From positions 1 through 5,939 of the forward strand of contig JBOGJO010000286.1 in assembly GCA_050747885.1 (NCBI GenBank): a stretch of DNA of 5,939 nucleotides, read 5' to 3'. This document shows positions 1 to 5,939 of the stretch, one piece after another. Below the pieces are notes generated by a model. It saw nothing but the letters and a program-made list of their open reading frames with translations, did no database searches and was not told the DNA's origin. How positions within the stretch are numbered: the stretch's first letter is position 1; each line of letters begins with the position of its first letter. Origin of the DNA: CAWEYG01 sp050747885 (GTDB taxonomy: Bacteria > Acidobacteriota > Thermoanaerobaculia > UBA5066 > DATFVB01). Both the position numbers and the translations under genes were made by a program.

Positions 1-2353
1 CGGCGCCGGGTCCCTGGTCGCCTACAGCCTGGCGATCACCGATCTCGATCCCCTCCGCTACGACCTCCTGTTCGAGCGCTTCCTGAACCCCGAGCGCATC
101 AACATGCCGGACATCGACATCGACTTCTGCCAGGCGCGGCGCGGCGAGATCATCGACTACGTGACGCACAAGTACGGACGGGAGAACGTCGCCCAGATCG
201 TCACGTTCTCCCAGCTCCGGCCCAAGGCGGCCGTTCGCGACGTGACGCGCGTGCTCGGGTTTCCGGTCTCGCTCGGAGACAAGATCTCCAAGGCGATCCC
301 GGGAGGTCCCGACGTGACGTTCGAGTCGGCGCTCAAGGACTCCAACGACCTCAAGGCCCTCCTGAAGGCCGACGAAAACGCGCAAAAGGTCGTTCAGATC
401 GCGACCCGGCTGGAGGGACTGTCCCGGCACGCGGGGATGCATGCCGCGGGGGTCGTCATCGCTCCGGGGCCGATCACGGACTACGTGCCGCTGTACCGGA
501 CGGCGGACGATCAGATCACGACTCAGTTCGACATGGGCGTCGTGGAGAAGATGGGCCTGCTGAAGATCGACTTCCTCGGGCTCATCACGCTCGACATTCT
601 CGGCGAGGCGGTGGAATCCGTTCGGCGCACCCTCGGGCGCGAAATCGATCTGATCCACCTGCCGCTCAACGACGAGCCGACCTTCGAGCTGTTCCGGGAG
701 GGAAAAACCGGCTGCGTGTTCCAGTTCGACTCCTCGGGAATGCGAGACTTGCTCCGCCGTGCAAAACCGGCGGTCTTCACCGACCTGGCGGCGCTGAACG
801 CGCTCTATCGCCCGGGGGCGCTCGATGCGGGGACCGTCGAGGATTACGTTCGGCGGCGCAGCGGCTCGGCGAAAGTGACGTATCCACTTCCCGAGCTCAA
901 GGAAATTCTCGAGGAGACTCTCGGCATCCTCGTCTATCAGGAGCAGGTGATGCTCATCGCGCAGCGAGTGGCCGGCTATTCGCTCGCGGAAGCCGACCTT
1001 CTGCGCAAGGCGATCGGCAAGAAGAAAAAAGAAGTCATGCAATCCGAGGCGGAAAAGTTTCAGCGCCGCTGCGTCGAGGCAAAGACCCCGCGAAAGAAGG
1101 CCGAGGAAATCTGGTCGCTGATCGAGCCGTTCGCCCGGTACGGGTTCAACAAGTCCCACGCGGTGGCGTACGCCCTTCTCGCTTACCAGACGGCATACCT
1201 GAAGGCGCACTATCCCGTCCATTTCATGGCGGCTTGCCTGACGGCGTCGATCGGGTCCACCGATGAGATCGTGCGCGTCATGGGCGAGTGCGCGATCGCG
1301 GGAGTTCCCGTGCTTCCCCCCGACATCAACGAGTCGCAGCGGACGTTTGCGCCCGCGGGCGAGGCGATCCGTTTCGGTCTAGCCGCCGTTCGCGGCGTGG
1401 GGGAAATGGCCGCGCAGTCGATCCTCGATGAGCATGCGCGGGGCCCGTACGGGTCCTTCACGGATTTCGTCTTTCGCGTGGATTCGAAGCTCGTCAACCG
1501 CAGGGCGGTCGAGGCGCTCATTCACGCGGGCGCGTTCGACTCGTTCGGAAGGAGCCGCTCGTCACTGCGGGAAGCGTACGAAGACATCTCTGCCCGCGCC
1601 GCCCGGAGCCGGCAGGACCGGGAAAACGGCCAGACCGACCTCTTCGGAGGGGCGGAGGTCTCCGGGCCGCCGTCCGACGATTTTCCGGACATCCCCCCCG
1701 ACACCCTGGACGAAAAACTCCGCCGCGAGAAGGAGTCGCTCGGGTTCTACGTGACGGGGCATCCCCTCGCGAAATATTCGGAAGAAATCGAGCGCTTTGC
1801 GGAAGTGAAGGTCGAAGGCCTCCGGGAATGCCTCGAGCGCACCGTGAAGATCGCCGGCGTCATCACCGCGTTGAAGAAGCAGAAGATCAAGAAAGGCGTC
1901 AACACCGGAAAATTCATGGCGAAGTTCCAGCTCGAGGACACGACCGGCACGGTGCAGGTCGCCGTCTTTTCCTCCCTCTTCGAAAAAGTCTCCTCCCAGC
2001 TCGAGGACGACCGGCCGATCCTCCTGACGGCTCTCGTGCGCGAGGGCGGCGGAAGCGTCGAGCTCAACGCTCAGGAGGTCGCTCCTCTCGCCGGCCTGAA
2101 AGACCGCCGGGCCCGGGGAATCGAGATCCGCCTCGACCTCACTCTGGCCGACGAGGATGTCCTTGCGAAGGTCCACGACCGCTTGCGGCAGCACCCGGGG
2201 CCGGTCCCCGTTTCGATCCGTCTCGTCCGCCCGGGGGAATTCGAGGCGACCCTCCGGGCAAACGGCACCCTCTCGGTCGCGCCCTCGTCGACCCTGACCG
2301 AGGAGATCCGAACGCTGGCGGGCGAGCGGTCGGTCGAATACGTGTATGAGTGA
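1..2353 (+). CDS. dnaE: DNA polymerase III alpha subunit (DnaE), 5'-truncated by window edge
   Basis: This is the catalytic subunit of the replicative DNA polymerase. The reading frame is open from base 2 and gives 783 residues (numbered here from base 2); the missing N-terminus would hold the PHP domain and first part of the palm, consistent with the usual ~1,160 residues. Visible in order: the palm motif FLNPERINMPDIDIDF (bases 86-133) with the paired catalytic aspartates; RHAGMHAAGVVI; the third catalytic aspartate in LLKIDFLGL (base 569, residue 190); FNKSHAVAYALLAYQ (from base 1145), a DnaE hallmark; a helix-hairpin-helix region around residues 483-515; an internal beta-clamp-binding motif QTDLF (1631-1645); an OB fold at about residues 613-697; and a C-terminal tail of about 85 residues. 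The tail, OB fold and clamp motif fit replicative DnaE1 better than error-prone DnaE2. No frameshift or key residue loss is seen. The end overlaps the next gene by 8 nt. Confidence 0.97.
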   Translation, partial: GAGSLVAYSLAITDLDPLRYDLLFERFLNPERINMPDIDIDFCQARRGEIIDYVTHKYGRENVAQIVTFSQLRPKAAVRDVTRVLGFPVSLGDKISKAIPGGPDVTFESALKDSNDLKALLKADENAQKVVQIATRLEGLSRHAGMHAAGVVIAPGPITDYVPLYRTADDQITTQFDMGVVEKMGLLKIDFLGLITLDILGEAVESVRRTLGREIDLIHLPLNDEPTFELFREGKTGCVFQFDSSGMRDLLRRAKPAVFTDLAALNALYRPGALDAGTVEDYVRRRSGSAKVTYPLPELKEILEETLGILVYQEQVMLIAQRVAGYSLAEADLLRKAIGKKKKEVMQSEAEKFQRRCVEAKTPRKKAEEIWSLIEPFARYGFNKSHAVAYALLAYQTAYLKAHYPVHFMAACLTASIGSTDEIVRVMGECAIAGVPVLPPDINESQRTFAPAGEAIRFGLAAVRGVGEMAAQSILDEHARGPYGSFTDFVFRVDSKLVNRRAVEALIHAGAFDSFGRSRSSLREAYEDISARAARSRQDRENGQTDLFGGAEVSGPPSDDFPDIPPDTLDEKLRREKESLGFYVTGHPLAKYSEEIERFAEVKVEGLRECLERTVKIAGVITALKKQKIKKGVNTGKFMAKFQLEDTTGTVQVAVFSSLFEKVSSQLEDDRPILLTALVREGGGSVELNAQEVAPLAGLKDRRARGIEIRLDLTLADEDVLAKVHDRLRQHPGPVPVSIRLVRPGEFEATLRANGTLSVAPSSTLTEEIRTLAGERSVEYVYE

Positions 2354-3584
2354 CGGGCGCCCCCCGACCGTTCCGGAGATTCGAAAGGCAATTGCGGCTC
2401 AAGCGGACGGCGCGGGCGTTCGGGCGTACCTCGTGGGGGGGGCCGTACGCGACGCGATCCGCCGGCGCCGTGTTCGCGACCTCGACGTTGCCATCGAGGG
2501 CGACGCGATGGCGTTTGCGCGCGGATGGGCCCGGGCCTTCCGAGGACGGCTGACGGCGTCCTCCGAGTTCGGGACGGCGGCCGTGGAGCTCGGAACGGGG
2601 ACAGCGGCCGTGCGCGTCGATTTTGCGGCGACCCGCGCGGAAACGTACTCCTCGCCGGCCGCGCTCCCGCGCGTCCGGCCGGCGGGGATCGGGGAAGACC
2701 TGGCGCGGCGCGATTTCACGATCAACGCAATGGCGATTCCCCTCAACGGGCCCGCGGCGGGAAAGGTCCTCGACCCTTTCGGTGGCCGCCGCGATCTTTC
2801 CCGCGGGCTCATCCGGATGCTGCACGCCGGCTCGCCTGGGGACGATCCCACCCGGGCTTTTCGGGCCATCCGTTTCGCGAGGAGATTTCGCTTTCGAATC
2901 GAGCCGGGCACCCGGCGCTGGATCGCCCGGGCGATCGCCGCCGGCGCGTTCGAGCGACTGAGCGGGGACCGGCGACGCCGGGAGGTCCTTCGAGTTCTGT
3001 CCGAGGGGGAGATTCGGGGAGCGGTCCGGGCGATGGCCGCGCTCGGGCTCGCGCGGACGATCGCTTCGGGGCTCGGCGCCCGGCCCACGACCCTGAGAAG
3101 GCTCGGCCGGTTGGAGAGCCTTGCCCGGCGGGGCCGCCCGTCCGGATGGGCCGCCTTGCTCGCGTGGTCTCTCGACATTCCCGTGTCGGGCCGCCGAGAA
3201 GCGGCTCGGCGGCTCGGACTCGCGGGCGGCGCGGCCCGGGACTTCGAAACGATCGGGCTCCGGGTCCGCGAAGCGCGCGCGGCGGAGGGGTCGGGAAAGA
3301 AGAAGGTGTCTGATCTCGCTGCGGCCGTCCGCGGCTGGCCGGACGACACGGTCCTGGCGGTGGCGTCGGCGCTCGAGCCGGCTGCCGCGGCCCGGTTGCT
3401 CCGGGCCCGGGCGCTCGCGGCACGGGTCCGTCTGAAGATCAGCGGCGACGACTTGACGCGTTCCGGCATCGCGCCGGGACCGGCGATTGGCCGGGCGCTC
3501 GATCAAACCTGGCGCGCCAGGATCGACCGGCGCATCGCCGCCGCGCAGGAGCTGCCCTACGCTCTCGCCGAGGTTCGGAAGTGA
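2346..3584 (+). CDS. cca: tRNA CCA-adding enzyme / poly(A) polymerase family nucleotidyltransferase
   Basis: A 412-residue class II nucleotidyltransferase, expected to add CCA (or only part of it, or A tails) to RNA 3' ends in the cytoplasm. Visible motifs: LVGGAVRD (residues 29-36) for triphosphate binding; DLDVAIEGDA (45-54) with the metal-binding D45 and D47; VDFAATRAETY (91-101) with a likely third carboxylate, D92; DLARRDFTINAMA (118-130); and DDPTR (166-170) followed by AFRAIRFARRF. DDPTR matches the EDxxR nucleotide-selecting motif with D for the first E, keeping the Asp and Arg that pair with the incoming base. ERLSGDRRRREVLRVL follows, then an Arg/Ala-rich helical region and a C-terminal GDDLTRSGIAPGPAIG motif common in this family. 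No HD phosphohydrolase domain is present. The ATG at 2346 is chosen because it lies inside the dnaE end (8-nt overlap) and gives a family-typical N-terminus. No clear Shine-Dalgarno precedes it. Sequence alone cannot separate CCA-adding, A-adding and poly(A) polymerase activity. Confidence 0.9.
   Translation: MSDGRPPTVPEIRKAIAAQADGAGVRAYLVGGAVRDAIRRRRVRDLDVAIEGDAMAFARGWARAFRGRLTASSEFGTAAVELGTGTAAVRVDFAATRAETYSSPAALPRVRPAGIGEDLARRDFTINAMAIPLNGPAAGKVLDPFGGRRDLSRGLIRMLHAGSPGDDPTRAFRAIRFARRFRFRIEPGTRRWIARAIAAGAFERLSGDRRRREVLRVLSEGEIRGAVRAMAALGLARTIASGLGARPTTLRRLGRLESLARRGRPSGWAALLAWSLDIPVSGRREAARRLGLAGGAARDFETIGLRVREARAAEGSGKKKVSDLAAAVRGWPDDTVLAVASALEPAAAARLLRARALAARVRLKISGDDLTRSGIAPGPAIGRALDQTWRARIDRRIAAAQELPYALAEVRK
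3570..3574 (+). promoter_or_regulatory. Ribosome binding site for the exported protein gene
   Basis: GAGGT lies 6 nt before the GTG start at 3581, within the last codons of the cca-family gene. It is the best Shine-Dalgarno match at any of the four gene junctions and supports the GTG start, which would otherwise be doubtful as a non-ATG codon. Confidence 0.55.
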
Positions 3585-4240
3585 TCGCGGTTCTTCTGTT
3601 CACCTTTCTCCTGGCCCTGACGGGGACCGCGCCCGCCGCGAATTCCGCGGCGCCGGCGCAGCGGAGCGATCCCGCGGCGTCGACCTACCTGTTCGAGTGG
3701 ACCACGCGAACCGGTGCGGCCCTGCGCCGGCTGACCCTCTTTTCCGACGGGATCCTCGTGCGCAAGACGACTTCCTCCGATGCGAAGGTCGAATTCAAGA
3801 AACGCAAGCTCTCGCAGGCCGAATACGACTTCTACGCGAAATACTTCGGCAGTCCGGAGTCTCAGGCGGCGGGCGGCAGCTACGAGACCGGCCTGGTCGG
3901 AGACGAGACGGCCCTGTCGGTGGTGTCGTTTGCTCCGCCCGACGCGCCGAAGTGGTCGTTCTCGTTCGATTCGCTTTCCGCATTTTCGGCTCCCGCGGCG
4001 CGGGTGAAGTCGGCCCTCGACGGACTGCTGGATTCTTTTGGAAAGGTCCTCCCGAACGAAGACGACTTCCCGATGGCGAAGCTCTTGCCCGGCACGATTC
4101 TTCGCCGCCGGGACGGGCAGGAATTCCGAATCGTCCATGTCGACGAGAACGCGAAGATCGTCGAGGCGAGGGCCGTCGGTCAGCCGTATTCCCAGTTCTT
4201 CCCCTGGGCGAAATTGCGATTCTCCTTTCTCCCTCCATGA
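3581..4240 (+). CDS. Exported protein of unknown function, 219 aa
   Basis: I do not recognise this protein. It starts with GTG in a GTGA overlap with the preceding gene, and has a Shine-Dalgarno (GAGGT) 6 nt upstream. Residues 2-18 are hydrophobic (IAVLLFTFLLALTGTAP) and lead to an Ala-rich stretch APAANSAAPA, which looks like a Sec signal peptide with a cleavage site near residue 20. The n-region has no Lys or Arg, which is unusual. No lipobox cysteine is present, so the mature protein should be periplasmic or secreted. The mature part appears to have two pieces: about residues 35-140, predicted beta-rich with a Lys-rich KVEFKKRKLS segment; and residues 168-219, a compact LLPGTILRRRDG...YSQFFPWAKLRF segment resembling a small beta domain, joined by a helical linker. 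No catalytic motif, cysteine pair or second membrane segment is evident. Its place between cca and rsmD looks like a lineage-specific insertion rather than a functional clue. Confidence 0.85.
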   Translation: MIAVLLFTFLLALTGTAPAANSAAPAQRSDPAASTYLFEWTTRTGAALRRLTLFSDGILVRKTTSSDAKVEFKKRKLSQAEYDFYAKYFGSPESQAAGGSYETGLVGDETALSVVSFAPPDAPKWSFSFDSLSAFSAPAARVKSALDGLLDSFGKVLPNEDDFPMAKLLPGTILRRRDGQEFRIVHVDENAKIVEARAVGQPYSQFFPWAKLRFSFLPP

Positions 4241-4776
4241 AGGCCGGCGTCCGCGTCGTCGGGGGGGCGCTCCGGAGCCGCCGGCTGGCGGTCCTGCCCG
4301 GATCGCGGCCCACGTCGGAGCGCGCTCGCGAGGCCCTGTTCGACATTCTCGGTCCCTGGATCCAAAGGAAATCCGTCCTGGAGCTCTACGCTGGCTCGGG
4401 CGCCGTCGCGATCGAGGCCCTGTCGCGCGGCGCTTCTTCCGTTGCGGCCGTCGACCGTGACGCGGCCGCGCTCGAGGAGAACCGCGTTCGTCTCGGAATC
4501 GCGATGGAAGTGATCGAAGCCCCGGCCGCTCGCGCAGTGGAACAGTTTCGCCGGATGGGTCGGGCCTTCGACTTCGTCTTTCTCGATCCGCCCTACGCCG
4601 CGGCGGCCGAAGCCGTGAGGGGCGAGGCCCTCGCGCGCCTCCTTCGCCACGGGGGGCGCCTCGTGTGGCAGACGGATTCCGGCGAGGCTCCCGACGCTGC
4701 GGGGGATGGGCTCGAGCCCGAGCGCGTCGCGGAATACGGGCGAAACACGTTTTCCTTCTTCCGAAAAGTCGAATGA
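4237..4776 (+). CDS. rsmD: 16S rRNA (guanine-N2)-methyltransferase RsmD
   Basis: A 179-residue SAM-dependent methyltransferase; by family it methylates N2 of G966 (E. coli numbering) in 16S rRNA on the assembling 30S subunit. E. coli RsmD is 198 residues, so this copy is slightly short but complete. The N-terminus has the family pattern RVVGGALRSRRLAV followed by RPTSERAREALFDIL. Motif I for SAM binding is LELYAGSGAVAIEALSRGA (E49 onward), then AAVDRD as the acidic motif II. The catalytic DPPY is at residues 117-120 in FVFLDPPYA. The frame is open far upstream (to about 3487), but that extension lies over the preceding gene and does not resemble RsmD; the ATG at 4237 gives the family start and an ATGA overlap with the upstream stop. 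The sequence before the ATG is pyrimidine-rich with no Shine-Dalgarno, so translation probably depends on ribosomes finishing the previous gene. Confidence 0.95.
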   Translation: MKAGVRVVGGALRSRRLAVLPGSRPTSERAREALFDILGPWIQRKSVLELYAGSGAVAIEALSRGASSVAAVDRDAAALEENRVRLGIAMEVIEAPAARAVEQFRRMGRAFDFVFLDPPYAAAAEAVRGEALARLLRHGGRLVWQTDSGEAPDAAGDGLEPERVAEYGRNTFSFFRKVE

Positions 4777-5771
4777 AGAGCCGCGCGCTCTTCTGGGTGC
4801 ACGATCCCGCCGCGCCTTCGTTCCGGCACCGTCTCGCCGTACACATTCCGGCTCTCGAGTCGGAGGGTTTCGCGTGCGAAGTCGAGACTTTTCCGCGGCG
4901 CCGATATGGTCTCCGGGTTCTCGAAAGGCTGGCCCGCGCGCGTGAGTTCGATCTTCTCGTCGTCGCGAAGTTCAAGCTCGAGATTGGAGAGCGCCAGGCC
5001 GTGCGGCGCGCCGCGAAGAAGATCGCGTACGACTTCGACGACGCGATTTACTACTCGAAGCCCGCCCGCCCGGGCGACGAGCCCGGCCGCGGCGCGCGGC
5101 GAGTCCGGAAGTTTCGAGCGATGTGCTCGATCACCGATGTCGTGACGGCGGGCAACGAAACCCTCGCGGCGGCGGCGCGTCCTTTCGCGCGCAGGGTCGA
5201 GGTCGTTCCGACCCCGATCGACCTGTCTTCATACGGCCAGCCGAGGCGGGCGAGCAACGGCCTTCGCCTCGTCTGGATCGGTCTGCCCGGAAATCTGCCC
5301 TACCTGGACATCCTGCGGGGGCCTCTCGCGACTCTGGGGGCGGAATTTCCGGACCTGTCGCTGAAAGTCATCAGCGAGCGCCCGCCCGCGGGCGTTCCGA
5401 TCCCGGTCGAGTTCGTGCCCTGGTCTTCCTCGACGGAGGCCGGCGAGCTTGCCGCGTGCGACATCGGGGTGATGCCGCTCTCCGACGACGGCTGGACCCG
5501 TGGAAAGGGAGGGTTCAAGCTTCTCCAGTACATGGCCGCCCGGCTTCCCGCCGTCGCCTCGCCGGTCGGCGTCAACCGTGAAATTGTGGTTCAGGGAGAA
5601 ACCGGGTTTCTCGCGCCGGACGCCGCGGCATGGGAAACTTCGCTCCGCGCGCTGTTGCGCGATCCCGGCCGCGCTCGCGAGATGGGGCTCGCCGGGCGCC
5701 GGCGGGTCGAGGAGCGATACGAGAGGTCGATCGTGTCGCGGCGGCTCGCCAGGATCTACGGGAGCCTGTAG
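4773..5771 (+). CDS. GT4-type glycosyltransferase, atypical E-x7-E motif
   Basis: A 332-residue GT-B fold glycosyltransferase that probably transfers a sugar from a nucleotide-sugar donor at the cytoplasmic face of the inner membrane, for example in lipopolysaccharide, exopolysaccharide or glycolipid synthesis; donor and acceptor cannot be read from sequence. The N-terminal Rossmann half contains the short-form AYDFDDAIYYS motif (D87, D89, D90). The inter-domain part shows VEVVPTPIDLSSY and then LRLVWIGLPGNLPYL, the start of the second Rossmann half. The donor site region reads KGGFKLLQYMAARLPAVA then SPVGVNREIV and GETGFLA. Q252 in LLQYMA sits where the second Glu of the classical E-x7-E motif normally is, and the first Glu is also missing. 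C-terminal helices include RRRVEERYERSI, typical of GT4. The ATG at 4773 is chosen over an upstream in-frame start near 4665 because it yields a clean beta strand ALFWVHD and an ATGA overlap with rsmD. Confidence 0.88.
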   Translation: MKSRALFWVHDPAAPSFRHRLAVHIPALESEGFACEVETFPRRRYGLRVLERLARAREFDLLVVAKFKLEIGERQAVRRAAKKIAYDFDDAIYYSKPARPGDEPGRGARRVRKFRAMCSITDVVTAGNETLAAAARPFARRVEVVPTPIDLSSYGQPRRASNGLRLVWIGLPGNLPYLDILRGPLATLGAEFPDLSLKVISERPPAGVPIPVEFVPWSSSTEAGELAACDIGVMPLSDDGWTRGKGGFKLLQYMAARLPAVASPVGVNREIVVQGETGFLAPDAAAWETSLRALLRDPGRAREMGLAGRRRVEERYERSIVSRRLARIYGSL

Positions 5772-5879
5772 CCCATGGGCTGGATTCTCGTCGCCCCATC
5801 TCAGTCCCGATGCGTCCGAGACGCTGGCTCGACAGGTCCGGGCCTGAATTCCGGGGCGTAAAGAGGCTCCGTGATTTCG

Positions 5880-5909
5880 TTGCAAGCGGCGGGTCCCCTT
5901 TGATACGCT
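5880..5909 (+). promoter_or_regulatory. Possible sigma-70-type promoter for a gene beyond the window
   Basis: TTGCAA (5880-5885) matches the -35 consensus TTGACA at 4 of 6 positions. After an 18-nt spacer, TACGCT (5904-5909) matches the -10 consensus at 3 of 6, including the important A2 and T6, and is preceded by TGA, giving an extended -10 TGN. It is the most AT-rich patch in the non-coding tail. Transcription would start near 5916 and read out of the window. The window ends in GAAAGG, which could be a Shine-Dalgarno for the next gene. This is a weak match and could be chance. Confidence 0.35.
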
Positions 5910-5914
5910 TTCCG

Positions 5915-5938
5915 CTTTCGCCGGGAAGAACCCGAAAG
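5915..5938 (+). repeat. Small inverted repeat CTTTCG...CGAAAG
   Basis: CTTTCG (5915-5920) and CGAAAG (5933-5938) are perfect 6-bp arms around a 12-nt interior that itself holds CGGG and CCCG (5922-5925, 5931-5934), an alternative and partly exclusive stem. The 5' arm is part of a tandem 7-mer CGCTTTC twice in a row (5906-5919). It falls at or just after the predicted transcription start, so it could be a leader hairpin or an operator. It is not followed by a T run in the window and so is not a recognisable terminator. Confidence 0.3.
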
Positions 5939-5939
5939 G

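Noticed and set aside
2139..3506. Long antisense open frame (455 aa) opposite the cca-family gene, with another of 356 aa at 2399-3469
   Set aside because: The sense gene has clear family motifs. The antisense products are Arg/Pro/Gly-rich low-complexity translations, as expected from the mirror of GC-rich coding DNA with few stop codons.
3487..4236. N-terminal extension of the rsmD frame by about 250 residues
   Set aside because: The extension is an out-of-frame reading of the cca-family end and the exported-protein gene, is Arg-rich, and does not resemble RsmD, whose family start is at 4237.
3557..4975. Antisense open frame of 472 aa spanning the unknown gene, rsmD and the start of the glycosyltransferase
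   Set aside because: It crosses three well-supported sense genes, and its product is an Arg-rich low-complexity shadow with no recognisable domain.
5770..5781. Perfect palindrome AGCCCATGGGCT overlapping the glycosyltransferase stop codon, considered as a terminator
   Set aside because: It can form only about a 5-bp stem with a 4-nt loop and is followed by ATTCTCGTCG, not a T run. A 12-nt palindrome in GC-rich DNA is weak evidence of function.
5775..5861. 28-codon open frame starting MGWILVAPSQ just after the glycosyltransferase stop, with GGAG 10 nt upstream
   Set aside because: Too short, with no recognisable motif and a poorly spaced ribosome binding site; a frame of this length is expected by chance.
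5229..5885. Antisense open frame of 218 aa over the 3' half of the glycosyltransferase and the tail
   Set aside because: It is opposite conserved glycosyltransferase motifs; the product has no motif, and its codon pattern mirrors the sense gene.
1..5939. Defence, mobile-element, CRISPR, toxin-antitoxin, tRNA or riboswitch content
   Set aside because: No transposase, integrase, nuclease, spaced repeats, cloverleaf or aptamer-like structure is seen. Coding fills 1-5771 with housekeeping-type genes of uniform composition.

Overview
This is a GC-rich bacterial stretch (roughly two thirds G+C by eye, with codon third positions strongly G/C). It holds one compact, same-strand run of five protein genes and a short non-coding tail. 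Gene content and codon use fit a high-GC Gram-negative-type lineage. Acidobacteriota or a former deltaproteobacterial group are my best guesses, but nothing here is diagnostic of a phylum. I see no rRNA, tRNA, CRISPR, insertion sequence or phage gene.

Layout, all on the + strand: (1) 1-2353, the 3' two thirds of dnaE, the replicative DNA polymerase III alpha subunit; its PHP domain and start lie upstream of the window. (2) 2346-3584, a class II nucleotidyltransferase of the tRNA CCA-adding / poly(A) polymerase family. (3) 3581-4240, an exported protein of unknown function. (4) 4237-4776, rsmD, the 16S rRNA guanine-N2 methyltransferase. (5) 4773-5771, a GT4-type glycosyltransferase. (6) 5772-5939, a non-coding tail with a weak promoter-like sequence and a small inverted repeat, probably leading to a gene beyond the window.

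The most notable feature of the layout is that every gene overlaps the next: by 8 nt at dnaE/cca and by 4 nt (GTGA or ATGA) at the other three junctions. Most of these starts lack a good Shine-Dalgarno sequence. This points to one polycistronic mRNA read by translational coupling. The operon mixes replication (DnaE), tRNA 3'-end maturation (CCA enzyme), ribosome assembly (RsmD) and, probably, envelope glycan synthesis (GT4). This looks like a housekeeping operon rather than a dedicated pathway. The orphan is the 219-residue exported protein held between cca and rsmD.

I did not find a convincing new biological system. The observations most worth following are the uncharacterised exported protein, the fully overlapping five-gene architecture, and the glycosyltransferase that lacks the classical E-x7-E residues.
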